A DNA stretch of 64,000 nt from JAHBNG01 sp039028975. GTDB lineage: Bacteria > Chloroflexota > Anaerolineae > Caldilineales > Caldilineaceae. Under the pieces are notes generated by a model, which saw only the letters and a program-made list of their open reading frames with translations, was not told the origin of the DNA and searched no databases. Where the stretch lies: assembly GCA_039028975.1 (NCBI GenBank), contig JBCCHB010000034.1, positions 1-64,000 on the forward strand, given 5' to 3'. This document shows, in pieces, positions 49,121 through 58,247 of the stretch; within the stretch, counting starts at the first letter, position 1, and each line of letters opens with the position of its first letter. Both the position numbers and the translations under genes were made by a program.

Positions 49121-50251
49121 CTATATGGTCAGCCGGCGCCCTCTTGCGGCAATCGGCCATCGTTCGAGCAATTCCCCATTTTCATCAATCGCATTGGCTT
49201 CCTGATGGAGCGCCACCGTGGGGCAGACATGCCCAGGTACGCCATAGAGTATATCGCCGATCTCAAATCCATGCCCTTCAGGAACTTCAATGACTAGATG
49301 CTCTTCTTTCTGGTCGAGATAGGATGCCTCTGGCGCATTGAGGAAATGAACCCGACGCTCTAGAGGACTTTCTGCTGCCACAGCTTTATGACCCAAATCT
49401 AAACAGAGTCGATTCGGTCCTGGCTTACTGACGACCCGGGTCATCAATAGAGCAGCGAAGACAAAGGGTAGTTCGGGGCAGGCATTGGTATAACCCATGT
49501 CCCACAATGCATAGGTTCCTGGGCTAAGATCTACCTCATCTCGTTTTGCATGGACGGGGAAGGTTGGTGAACCACCGGCCACGATATTGTCTACCTGAAC
49601 CTCATCTGCTTCAAGATGTTGAATCATCTCCTGGACCGGCTCAAACGCTTGATTGGCTTGGGCCGTTCTATCCTCAATGGACAAACCAGTAAAATGACCG
49701 TCATAGACGTGTAGACCGGCAAAGACGACGCCTGGCGTGTCTGAAATTAATTTGGCCAGCGCCTCCGCCGCGACCGTTGGTTGTATGCCGGTGCGTCCAT
49801 TGCCGTTGTCGATGTCAATCCAGATATTCAGGGTGGTGTCAGTTCCGTGGAGTTTGGCCGATAACTCGCGTACAATCTTCTCGTTATCTACTAAGCAGCC
49901 CAATTGACTTTCGGGAAAATTCTGGGCCAACTCGATCAGGCGCTCCTGATTTGGCCCAACGGGCTGATAGGCCAGAAGGATATCTGGCACGCCTTGGTTG
50001 GCGATCATCTCGGCTTCAGCAATGGTGGCACACTTGATCTTCTGGATACCACGGGCCTGATGCATGGCGACAATTTGAGGAAGCTTGTGGGTCTTGACAT
50101 GGGGGCGTAGTCGCTCCGTGTTGCCTGAGATATCAATCAAGTGTTGAATATTCTCTTCCACCCGATGGGGATAGATCAGCAGCGCGGGCGAGGCAATCTG
50201 CTCTGGTTGTGTTAATTCATACCACGTTCTATCATTTATTTGGTCAACCAT
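49121..50251 (-). CDS. DSD1/D-threonine aldolase family PLP enzyme
   Basis: A 376-residue fold III PLP enzyme: ASPALLIYPHRVEENI, LRPHVKTHKLPQI with the PLP lysine, CATIAEAEMIANQGVPDILL, and WIDIDNGNGRTGI. The C-terminal part HLVIEVPEGHGFEIGDILYG and PGHVCPT holds the His and Cys metal ligands. The family includes D-threonine aldolase and D-serine dehydratase. The start lies 10 bp from family 2 copy C, and the AGGAGA ribosome site touches that repeat. Confidence 0.9.
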   Translation of the reverse strand: MVDQINDRTWYELTQPEQIASPALLIYPHRVEENIQHLIDISGNTERLRPHVKTHKLPQIVAMHQARGIQKIKCATIAEAEMIANQGVPDILLAYQPVGPNQERLIELAQNFPESQLGCLVDNEKIVRELSAKLHGTDTTLNIWIDIDNGNGRTGIQPTVAAEALAKLISDTPGVVFAGLHVYDGHFTGLSIEDRTAQANQAFEPVQEMIQHLEADEVQVDNIVAGGSPTFPVHAKRDEVDLSPGTYALWDMGYTNACPELPFVFAALLMTRVVSKPGPNRLCLDLGHKAVAAESPLERRVHFLNAPEASYLDQKEEHLVIEVPEGHGFEIGDILYGVPGHVCPTVALHQEANAIDENGELLERWPIAARGRRLTI

Positions 50252-50261
50252 TGGTTTCTCC

Positions 50262-50340
50262 TATAGATGGCCAGAAAAGTTCTATTCCCCTGTCTCGGAA
50301 TTCCCCGGAGGGACGAGTTAAGAGTCGGAACAGGACTTTC
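50262..50340. repeat. Family 2 inverted-repeat element, copy C (truncated)
   Basis: The left end TATAGATGGCCAGAAAAG is intact. The right end stops at GGACTTTC, where a CACAGAG-rich element begins. It lies directly upstream of the DSD1-type gene. Confidence 0.7.
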
Positions 50341-50450
50341 TGTGTTACACAGAGTTTCTCAGAGCAGGCACAGAGCTACACAGAGAAAGACTTCAAGAGA
50401 AAAGAAAATCTCCGTGAATCTTTATGAGATCTTTGTGTACCTCTGTGTAG
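50341..50450. repeat. CACAGAG-type repeat element
   Basis: The region is rich in CACAGAG and CTCTGTG words, and arms CTACACAGAG (50376-50385) and complement (50441-50450) pair perfectly. It seems to interrupt the right end of family 2 copy C. Confidence 0.6.
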
Positions 50451-50483
50451 TCGCGACTCAGTATAATCTGGTGAAGTATATGA

Positions 50484-51755
50484 TTATCCCATTCTGCCAT
50501 CACAAAAGCGCAGGATCATAAGGGCTAGCGTACGCGTGCATGTTTTCAAATCCTCTAATGGTACATATTCATTGGGCCGGTGAGCCAATCGTACATCGCC
50601 AGGGCCAAATAGTATGGTTGGTATGTTTCCATCGTTCACCAAGAGGCGCATATCCGCTCCGTAAGTCATTCCCTGAATGGGGGTTTGATGACCGGCTACC
50701 TCAAAGAAAGCTTGTTGTGCAGTGGTTACAACTGGATGCTCAACTGCTATCTCTGCCGGCGCAAATTGGCCACCCCACCACTCGATCTGCAGAGGGTGCT
50801 CTCGGAGCCACTCATCCTGCTCTACGACATCTTGAATCGCTTGCTCAAATGCCGCGCGCACTTGAGCATGATCTTCACCTGGTTCCACACCATATCTGCC
50901 CTCAAATGTTAAAGATTCAGCCACAGTTGAAGCCCAATTTCCCCCATGGATGGTTCCACAGCAGATGGGATAGGGCGCACTATACATTTTGAAGAGGGGG
51001 TGGGTTACGTTCTGATTACGAGAGTGTTCGTAAGTCAGAATCGCCTGATAGATGTGGATAAATTTTTCCAGCGGATCGACGCCCTCAAAACGCATGGCCC
51101 CGTGGGCAGCTTTTCCCGGGATGGTGATGCGGAAGTTGAAGCAGCCTGCTTGAGCGGGCGCGATCATTAGCTCAGTTGGCTCCATAATGACGGCACCATC
51201 GGCCCGATGCCCTCGTGCTACCGCCGCTAATGTCCCACAGCCACCATCTTCTTCACCAATGACCGATTCGATGAGTACGCGCCCATCCAGCGTGACGCCA
51301 GCGTCCATAATCGCCTGAACGGCAAAGATGGCACAACACAAACCACCCTTCATATCCAGCGCACCTCGCCCGTAGACGCGCCCGCTCTCATGATTCAGAG
51401 TTGCTCGCCAAGGATCAACGTGCCAGCGAGCCAGATCGCCAGGAGGAACCACATCTACATGACCATTGAGCAGCAACGAACGGCTCTTTCCTGAGCCCCA
51501 GCCCCCGACCACACCTATCCCCTCTGGGCGCTCTACCTCGGCAGAATAAGAGGGATGGCTCTTAAGCGTATCAAAATCGATGTGCCACTCATCAACATCA
51601 AAGCCTAGGCTGGCCAACTGGGAAGCCACCAAGCGTTGGGCCTGATTCTCCTCATCAGTTCCATCCAGGCTTTGGATGGCAACCAACTCATCCAGAAATT
51701 GCAACATACTGGAATAATCGATCTGATTCAGAACGTGTTTTTCTATTTCGTTCAT
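50484..51755 (-). CDS. M20 family peptidase/deacylase (ArgE/DapE-like)
   Basis: A 423-residue M20 amidohydrolase: LLLNGHVDVVPPGDLA, RGALDMKGGLC with the bridging Asp, VIGEEDGGCGTLAA with catalytic Glu, a dimerisation domain near 190-300 (GCFNFRITIPGKAAHGAMRF), and a final YGADMRLLVN ligand motif. It probably hydrolyses N-acyl-amino acids or similar amides. The family 1 copy 9 lies immediately upstream. Confidence 0.92.
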   Translation of the reverse strand: MNEIEKHVLNQIDYSSMLQFLDELVAIQSLDGTDEENQAQRLVASQLASLGFDVDEWHIDFDTLKSHPSYSAEVERPEGIGVVGGWGSGKSRSLLLNGHVDVVPPGDLARWHVDPWRATLNHESGRVYGRGALDMKGGLCCAIFAVQAIMDAGVTLDGRVLIESVIGEEDGGCGTLAAVARGHRADGAVIMEPTELMIAPAQAGCFNFRITIPGKAAHGAMRFEGVDPLEKFIHIYQAILTYEHSRNQNVTHPLFKMYSAPYPICCGTIHGGNWASTVAESLTFEGRYGVEPGEDHAQVRAAFEQAIQDVVEQDEWLREHPLQIEWWGGQFAPAEIAVEHPVVTTAQQAFFEVAGHQTPIQGMTYGADMRLLVNDGNIPTILFGPGDVRLAHRPNEYVPLEDLKTCTRTLALMILRFCDGRMG

Positions 51756-51794
51756 TCTGCTGATACGTTATATTTGCTGGTTGGTTTATTCAGC

Positions 51795-51879
51795 TATGTT
51801 GTGGTCAATTTGGAAGCTATACTTTTGTAACTTTGGTTGAGCTGTGGAAAAGTACAGTTTTCAAATGACGCCGAGCGTA
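51795..51879 (+). repeat. Family 1 hairpin element, copy 9
   Basis: 85 bp, TATGTTGTGGTC...CGAGCGTA, with more end changes than other copies. The arms ATTTGGAAGCTATACTTTT and AAAAGTACAGTTTTCAAAT pair with three substitutions. Confidence 0.7.
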
Positions 51880-51890
51880 GCCCCATTCCG

Positions 51891-54800
51891 TCAGTCTATC
51901 ACCTCAGTAAGTGGTAATTGGGACATCAACGTTAGGTATAGCTGAAAGTCCGCTAGTCCCCCTTCATCTTGTACCGGGTCCGCAATGCCATCGCCATCCA
52001 AATCAGGGCCATGAAGGGCCTGTCCCAACATGCTTGCTAGATCCTCTTGGAATGGTTGGGCTTCATCAGCTGTATCTGCAGCAAAGATCTGTAGGGCCTT
52101 TTGAACCGAATCCTCGAGCTGATGCAAGCTATTTTGTAAGCTGACCAAGGCGCGCTCACTATAAAATCTCTGCTCGGGCGTTCCAGCAGACGATTGAAGG
52201 ACTGTTTGTACCGAATCATGCAACGCTTGGAGATATCTTTTTGCGCCGATCCCGTCGCCAGGGTTTTGAGGCAAGCCATCTTTATCTAAATCGGCTCCAA
52301 ATTCACTCTCATCCCCGAGTAAGATGTTAATTACATGTTCGGCATGACGGCGTGCCTCAGACAGATCTTCTTGTTCAATACCCGAACGCATAAAGCCGGT
52401 ATGTGCCACAGCTAATTCAAGCTGCTCCATTGCAGGCCACAATAGCCCTTCTGGGGTCAATTCGTCGGTCACATAGGAGCGACGCAATAATTCAATCAGA
52501 GACTGCGTATATTTACCCTGATAGACCGCTTGACCAAGCACCTCCTCTACGCCACTCAAATCGCTTCCGTTACTTTCGTTAAGGTCTATGGTCGTTATAA
52601 GAATCTGCTCGAAATTCTCCAGTAACATCTGGTCTGTTGATGACGTAAGTATCCAGCTGTTTCCTTCTTTTTGTAACATACCCAAGTAGAGGGAATCGCC
52701 AGACCCATTGGACATCCAAGCATGATAGTTTGTGTCCTCTGCCGCGGCCGGATCCCCTCGAAGGATGACCTCGTATTGGGCCATATGCTGATTGCCACTT
52801 ACAGAGACATCGCTGTTCGCATTGTCATCGCTGCTATCACTACCATAACCATCGCCACCATATCCATCACCGCCATAGTCCCCAGTGGAAGAGCCACCTT
52901 CGCCAGACGAGCCATTGCCATCAGAGGCATCATCCTCACCATATGTTAGGTAGAATGCCCCTGCTGATGCAATCTCTACGACTTGAGGCAGTGCCACCCC
53001 TGTAGGTGATTCGGGCAATGGTGTGAACGCTGCATGAAATTCAAAGAAGGCAAGGGGCGGTTTGGCAGGCGGCCCACTTTGAGATGCTGTGTCAATCAGC
53101 GCACCCTCGAACTGACTATCGATTTCGGTCATACGTTGTAAGTCACTTAAGTGTTCGTCCAATTCCGCAGACATCGGTTGTGCCTCGTCCGCTGTATCTG
53201 CGGCGAAGATCTGGAGTGCTTTTTTCAGTGTGTCTTGGCTTTTCTCTTCAATCAACGGCAGCTCACTGATAAAAGAAGAATCGATACTGGCCGTATTCTC
53301 CATGTCGCCTGCCAGCGCGCCAATTTGGGCCAAATAGACCAAAACCCCGACGCCATTACCAGGATTTTGGGGTATACCATCACCATTCAAATCCCCAAAT
53401 CTTTCACCCTGCTCACCACTGAGAATGTTGACTACATGTTCCGCGTGGTTTTTTGCGGTAGGTAGATCCCCTTCCTCTAGTGCTTCCTGGATAAAACCTC
53501 GATGTTGGATAGCAATCGCCATCTGCTCATCCAGCTCACTTGCCATCACTTGTGGATCGATAGGTTCCATTTGTGAGAGAATGGCATCGGGTTGGACAGG
53601 AATCGATTGTTCTAGTGCGCTAATGAGCGTGCCGGAAAAAGCCACAGATGTGGGTGCTTCTCCGTCGTCTCCGTCCGGCTCTGTACTAACTAGAGCTGCG
53701 GCGTATTCATCGATAGCTGCATCGGATATGGTTGTTATCAGCTCGACTGAGTTACTGATGACTTCTAACGGGCCTACGCGAATCAGCTCATCCTTGTCAT
53801 TTCCCAACCAAAGTTCATAGTGGCTACCTTGAGCTGGAAAGGGAATCTGGGCGAGGCGAATCGATACCGCATCTTCGCCAGTTTCGTCCTGTTCATAGAG
53901 CTGAAGCGTGCCTATTTTCCTCGTTAATTGTGCCGGTTCAGGGCCAGCAGACGCTGACCCCTCTTCTGTATCATTTATGTCGCTTGAATCCCCAACTGCG
54001 ACGGCATCAGTATCAGTATTTGCTGTTTCTGTATCACCGATTTCAGCGTCACTGGTTTCTGCCTCAGACGTCTCTGATTCACTTGTACCTGCAGCTACCT
54101 CTTGAGCAGAAGATTCTTCTTGCTCCCCTTCATTTGTAGGAGTGTCGCTATCGCTGTCAGCAGTCGTTTCATCCCCAGCAGCTTCAACATCGTTGGCTGT
54201 CTCTTCATCGCTAGGGGCTTCGGTCTCATCTGTTGACGCAGCATCTGTTGACGCAGTGTCAGTGGACTCAGCGTCAGTTGATCCTGCATCGCCAACATCT
54301 GCCGCCGCGTTTTCTGTAACCTCTTGGGAACCAGAAGTGCCCGTAGCCGCAGGATCAGTCTCTGGCCCTAGGCCTACCAGTAAAAAGGTGGTCAATGCCG
54401 CAATAAGCAGAACACCTGCACCCACCGCGACTAAGGGAATCCAGGAACGAGATTGGGTATCGGTTGCTCTACTGTTCTGCTGCTTTCCGTTTGATGAAGA
54501 CACGGCTGCTCCTTTACTACTACCGGAGGTGGTTGGTGGTGATTGAATTGCTGCGACCAAATCACTGGCTGACTGAAATCGATCATTGGGATCTTTTTCT
54601 AGAGAACGCAAGATCAGCTGATCTATTGGCTCTGGAATGTCAGGGTTTATGGTGCGTGGCGGCGGAAGTGGCTCATTGGCCTGCTGCATTAGGAAGCTGT
54701 AGAGGGTATCTGCCTGAAAAGGGGTTTGACCTGTTACCATTTCATAAAGAACAACACCTAAGCTATAGATATCAGAACGTTCATCACACTTTTCGCCTCT

Positions 54801-55358
54801 TGCTGCTTCGGGACTCATATAATTTGGCGTACCGATGAGGGCTCCTGTTGCCGTTAATCCTTCGGCAACATCATCTTGCAGTCGCGCAATGCCAAAATCT
54901 GCCAGCAATGCATGCTGATGTTCATCATCAGTGAATATGATGTTGGCTGGCTTGATGTCTCGGTGAATCATGCCGTTTTGATGTGCGTATGTTAAAGCTT
55001 CGCCCATTTGTACTGTGATTTGCAGTGCCTCTTCCGGTGTAAGCTTCTTTTGGGCTCCTAACAGATCTTCTAGTGTTCCTCCTTGTACGTAACTGAGTAC
55101 AAGATAGTGAATTCCCGCTTCGGTATCACAATCGATGACAGGCATGATGTGAGGGTGGTGCAAATTCCCCGCGCTGCGGGCTTCGCGAAGAAAGCGCTGC
55201 ACAAAATCTGGCGACGTTGCCAAGTGCTGGTGCATCACCTTAATGGCCACATTGCGCTCAACGCCAGGCTGATATGCTTTGTAGACAGACGCCATACCTC
55301 CCTGACCAATAAATTCGATTACGTCATACTTGCCTAATTTCTTGCCTACTAAATCCAT
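51891..55358 (-). CDS. PknB-type Ser/Thr kinase with duplicated extracytoplasmic tail
   Basis: A 1155-residue membrane kinase. Residues 1-275 form the kinase: IGQGGMASVYKAY, VAIKVM, HRDIKPANI, DFGIARL, GTPNYMSPE. A membrane helix near 308-328 leads to a long Ser/Thr/Asp/Glu linker. The outer part has an RskA-like segment (IGTLQLYEQDE), then helical units with HAEHVVNIL and DLNGDGIPQNPGNG (EF-hand-like). A second similar unit follows, and both contain KALQIFAADTADEAQP exactly. The tail lacks PASTA domains. It is 6 bp downstream of the Fe-S/FAD oxidoreductase gene, so the two are co-transcribed. Confidence 0.93.
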   Translation of the reverse strand: MDLVGKKLGKYDVIEFIGQGGMASVYKAYQPGVERNVAIKVMHQHLATSPDFVQRFLREARSAGNLHHPHIMPVIDCDTEAGIHYLVLSYVQGGTLEDLLGAQKKLTPEEALQITVQMGEALTYAHQNGMIHRDIKPANIIFTDDEHQHALLADFGIARLQDDVAEGLTATGALIGTPNYMSPEAARGEKCDERSDIYSLGVVLYEMVTGQTPFQADTLYSFLMQQANEPLPPPRTINPDIPEPIDQLILRSLEKDPNDRFQSASDLVAAIQSPPTTSGSSKGAAVSSSNGKQQNSRATDTQSRSWIPLVAVGAGVLLIAALTTFLLVGLGPETDPAATGTSGSQEVTENAAADVGDAGSTDAESTDTASTDAASTDETEAPSDEETANDVEAAGDETTADSDSDTPTNEGEQEESSAQEVAAGTSESETSEAETSDAEIGDTETANTDTDAVAVGDSSDINDTEEGSASAGPEPAQLTRKIGTLQLYEQDETGEDAVSIRLAQIPFPAQGSHYELWLGNDKDELIRVGPLEVISNSVELITTISDAAIDEYAAALVSTEPDGDDGEAPTSVAFSGTLISALEQSIPVQPDAILSQMEPIDPQVMASELDEQMAIAIQHRGFIQEALEEGDLPTAKNHAEHVVNILSGEQGERFGDLNGDGIPQNPGNGVGVLVYLAQIGALAGDMENTASIDSSFISELPLIEEKSQDTLKKALQIFAADTADEAQPMSAELDEHLSDLQRMTEIDSQFEGALIDTASQSGPPAKPPLAFFEFHAAFTPLPESPTGVALPQVVEIASAGAFYLTYGEDDASDGNGSSGEGGSSTGDYGGDGYGGDGYGSDSSDDNANSDVSVSGNQHMAQYEVILRGDPAAAEDTNYHAWMSNGSGDSLYLGMLQKEGNSWILTSSTDQMLLENFEQILITTIDLNESNGSDLSGVEEVLGQAVYQGKYTQSLIELLRRSYVTDELTPEGLLWPAMEQLELAVAHTGFMRSGIEQEDLSEARRHAEHVINILLGDESEFGADLDKDGLPQNPGDGIGAKRYLQALHDSVQTVLQSSAGTPEQRFYSERALVSLQNSLHQLEDSVQKALQIFAADTADEAQPFQEDLASMLGQALHGPDLDGDGIADPVQDEGGLADFQLYLTLMSQLPLTEVID

Positions 55359-55364
55359 ATTTAT

Positions 55365-58004
55365 TTATTCCACTAATTCAGCCAGTTTCTGCCAATTGCC
55401 GAGTTCTATCTCGACCAGAACGCTGCTGATATCTATTTGTGACTTAACAGCCTCTGCCACACTTTGGGCATCTTCTGGATACCCAATGAGAATGGCTCCA
55501 ACCGCCTGGGTATGCCCAGGCTTTTTAGCGATAACCAGCTTGCGATAGCGATGGTTATCCAAATCTTCTTGGACAATCTCCATCTCATCATCAGCTGCTT
55601 GAAATCTTCCGATGGACGTCAGATCAACACCGACAACCTTGAGCATGGTAACGGGCACAATTTCGGTGTAATGTTCCTCTGCATCTTTGTCTACAGCTAC
55701 CGCGTTGGCTGCGGCCACTTCTGCCTGGGCCACTGCAACGGGCCACAGCCCTAGGACCTTGCCGTCAAATTCGGCTACGTCACCGGCAGCAAAGATAGTC
55801 GAATTGCTCGTGCGCATCCCCTCGTCGACTATAACCCCCCGATTCGTTTCAAGCCCTGTCTCTTTGGCCAACGATAATTCCGAGCGGATACCAGCCGCAA
55901 CCAAAAGCAGATCACAGGGGAGCGTACGACCATCTTTCAGGGTTAGCTGTTCGATGCGATTGTTGCCCTGCACCGATTCTGTCTCGGCCTCCATGACAAT
56001 GGATATGCCCAATCCTTCCAAATACTCACGTAGGAATTCTCCACCGCGCTTGTCCAACTGGCGCCGCAAGAGGGCCGTAGAGCGTTCTAGAACCGAGACA
56101 TCCATACCTAATTTATGTAGCCCATATGCCGCCTCTAAGCCAAGCAGGCCACCGCCGGCCACCACAGCGTGGTTACAGATCCGTTCTTGGACAAAAGCTC
56201 GAATGGCCATGGCGTCTTCAGCCTCTCTCAAAACAAAAGAGCCATCCATACCAAAGCCTTCAATCGGTGGTACAAAGCTCTGACTACCTGTCGTCAGGAT
56301 CAGCTTATCATAGGTCAATGCCTCACCAGTACCGAGCTGTATCGACTGATTTTGGGCATCAATTTCACTCACATGAGTATTGAGCCAGGTCGTAATCTGG
56401 AAATCGTCGTACCACTTTTCGGGCAGCAGATAGAGTCCCTGCATGGCCGAACGACCGTAAATCAGCCGTGTAATGCCCATGCGGTTGTAAAGGTGGTGCC
56501 GCTCGCGACCGATTAGGTGAATCTCACAGGTGGGGTGGCGGCGACGAACATGGTCGGCAGCCGTAACGCCAGCAATGCCATTGCCAATGACAACTACTTT
56601 ATTGACCGATTGATCATACTTGAATCCCTGCATGATGCTGGTAGAGAAGACCTTGGGCTGCTCTGGGGTCAGGGAGACTTCCACGTTTCCCTTGACTTTG
56701 GTCACACAGGCCATGCGGGTATTCTCACCAAGTGCTAGCCGCTCTAAGGTAGTCTTCTCGTCGCTACTAATCTTGGATAGATTCTCCATGCCATGCACAA
56801 TGCAGACGGGGTCTGCACCGCAGACGCCCATTCGGCAGCCAGCCTCAATGGGTAGTCCATTGGCTTCGGCTACGTCCAGCAATGTGCGATTGCCTTCAAC
56901 AACAATTCGTTTACCATCTATGATGACTTCTGGCTTGGAGGCGAGAGAGGCTTGATGACTCACCAACGAGTCATTGCCTCCTACCCGGGTTGTCTGTTCG
57001 GCTTCTTCTGTTTCTTGTAGGAAAAGATTCTCTTTGAGAACTGTGCGATAGATCCAGAGAATCGTCAGGGCGAGAACTAGGCTACGAATTAGCCAAGGTA
57101 GCCATTCTGCTACGGGTTCCATAACCAGATTGGCGATCACGGGGGCGTTGAACCAGTAGTAAATGTTGAGAGCTACAGCCCCAAATATAACGGCAATCTG
57201 CTGTTGAGAGGTTTTGATAAACGATGTAATAAGTGAAAAGAGGCCGACACTGACCATGGCGTATAGGGCCATGGTGCCGTACACTTGGTATACTGGAATT
57301 TCTGGTGGATTGGGCACTAAGTAGTAAGCCAACACAAAGCCTGGAAAGAAGCCCACAAAGAATTTACGGTAGCCGCTAAAATAAGAATCACGTTCATGAA
57401 GGTCGGCTAGATAGGCGACCCGAGGATTAAAATCATAACAGTTTTGGGTGCAGCCAACGCATGGTTGACAGTGGCTGTTAGGTACCGTAACAAAGGGCGT
57501 CTGCCCATAGATACGTTGAATCGGGAGCAGTGGGCAGATGCTGCTGCACCATCCGCTCTTTCCCTTAAAGAAATTCCCCATAATAAAGGCTATACTCAGC
57601 AGCAACAGAATCAGGATGGCCGTAGCTGGGCCGCTGCTGTTGAAGAGTACCTTGCGGCTTGACACAATCAGCACAAATAGAGTGATGGCGATGACGTAGC
57701 CATACTCCTTAAACCATTTAGGAGCAGTAAGGCCGCGAGTAAAGTCAAAGAGCCGCGGCGTCTGATTGAGAGCCGCCATAGGGCAGATATTTCGCCAGAT
57801 TCCTGGGGCCAAAAAGAAAAGTAGGGGCACGAAGGGAATCAGAACGCCCCAAAAGAGGAAGAGCCCTAGGGAGGGGCGGATGAACAACGTGATAATGAGG
57901 CCCAAAGCAATACCAACGCTGAGAACTCGGGCAGCGTGCCAAAGGGGAATAGGAATCCGCTGGCGCATCTGCATGTAGTTAGGAAACGGGTTGTTTAATT
58001 CCAT
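55365..58004 (-). CDS. Membrane Fe-S/2Fe-2S/FAD-NAD oxidoreductase fusion
   Basis: The 879-residue protein fuses three parts. Residues 1-330 carry several membrane helices with NICPMAAL, SICPLLPIQRIYG and HCQPCVGCTQNCYD (4Fe-4S CxxCxxCxxxC), as in NosR/NapH. Residues about 350-450 form a 2Fe-2S-like domain with CRMGVCGADPVC and a final MAC, an unusual spacing. Residues 465-879 are a nitrite reductase-large-subunit-like FAD/NAD reductase: VVIGNGIAGVTAADHV, VVAGGGLLGLEAAYGL, IFAAGDVAEF. It probably moves electrons from NAD(P)H to the membrane or back. It leads the kinase operon. Confidence 0.9.
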   Translation of the reverse strand: MELNNPFPNYMQMRQRIPIPLWHAARVLSVGIALGLIITLFIRPSLGLFLFWGVLIPFVPLLFFLAPGIWRNICPMAALNQTPRLFDFTRGLTAPKWFKEYGYVIAITLFVLIVSSRKVLFNSSGPATAILILLLLSIAFIMGNFFKGKSGWCSSICPLLPIQRIYGQTPFVTVPNSHCQPCVGCTQNCYDFNPRVAYLADLHERDSYFSGYRKFFVGFFPGFVLAYYLVPNPPEIPVYQVYGTMALYAMVSVGLFSLITSFIKTSQQQIAVIFGAVALNIYYWFNAPVIANLVMEPVAEWLPWLIRSLVLALTILWIYRTVLKENLFLQETEEAEQTTRVGGNDSLVSHQASLASKPEVIIDGKRIVVEGNRTLLDVAEANGLPIEAGCRMGVCGADPVCIVHGMENLSKISSDEKTTLERLALGENTRMACVTKVKGNVEVSLTPEQPKVFSTSIMQGFKYDQSVNKVVVIGNGIAGVTAADHVRRRHPTCEIHLIGRERHHLYNRMGITRLIYGRSAMQGLYLLPEKWYDDFQITTWLNTHVSEIDAQNQSIQLGTGEALTYDKLILTTGSQSFVPPIEGFGMDGSFVLREAEDAMAIRAFVQERICNHAVVAGGGLLGLEAAYGLHKLGMDVSVLERSTALLRRQLDKRGGEFLREYLEGLGISIVMEAETESVQGNNRIEQLTLKDGRTLPCDLLLVAAGIRSELSLAKETGLETNRGVIVDEGMRTSNSTIFAAGDVAEFDGKVLGLWPVAVAQAEVAAANAVAVDKDAEEHYTEIVPVTMLKVVGVDLTSIGRFQAADDEMEIVQEDLDNHRYRKLVIAKKPGHTQAVGAILIGYPEDAQSVAEAVKSQIDISSVLVEIELGNWQKLAELVE

Positions 58005-58096
58005 AGTTGTATTCTACATTGCGTTCTATAGTCAGCTTTGTTACCATTCATCGCAATTGATGTGAACAGTTCGCGCGAATGAAATATAACGCAGCT

Positions 58097-58190
58097 TATA
58101 GATAGCCAGAAAAGTTCTATCCTCCCTTTTCGGAAATTCCCAGAGCAGGATTGGACAAGAGGCGGGACAAGACTTTTCTGGCGAAGTATA
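58097..58190. repeat. Family 2 inverted-repeat element, copy D
   Basis: 94 bp from TATAGATAGCCAGAAAAG to CTTTTCTGGCGAAGTATA, the most regular copy. It lies between the cNMP-binding gene and the oxidoreductase gene. Confidence 0.85.
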
Positions 58191-58247
58191 GATAGTTTGG
58201 AGTAGGCTGTTTAGGCACTTTATCCTACGATTTAACTTGGGCTGAAG

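Noticed and set aside
12651..51879. Family 1 repeats as integron attC sites
   Set aside because: They fold like attC sites but lack GTTRRRY/RYYYAAC ends, and no integron integrase is present.
54142..54546. 134-residue Ser/Ala/Val-rich plus-strand frame within the kinase gene
   Set aside because: It is the reverse complement of the Ser/Thr/Asp/Glu linker of the kinase and follows from its codon pattern.
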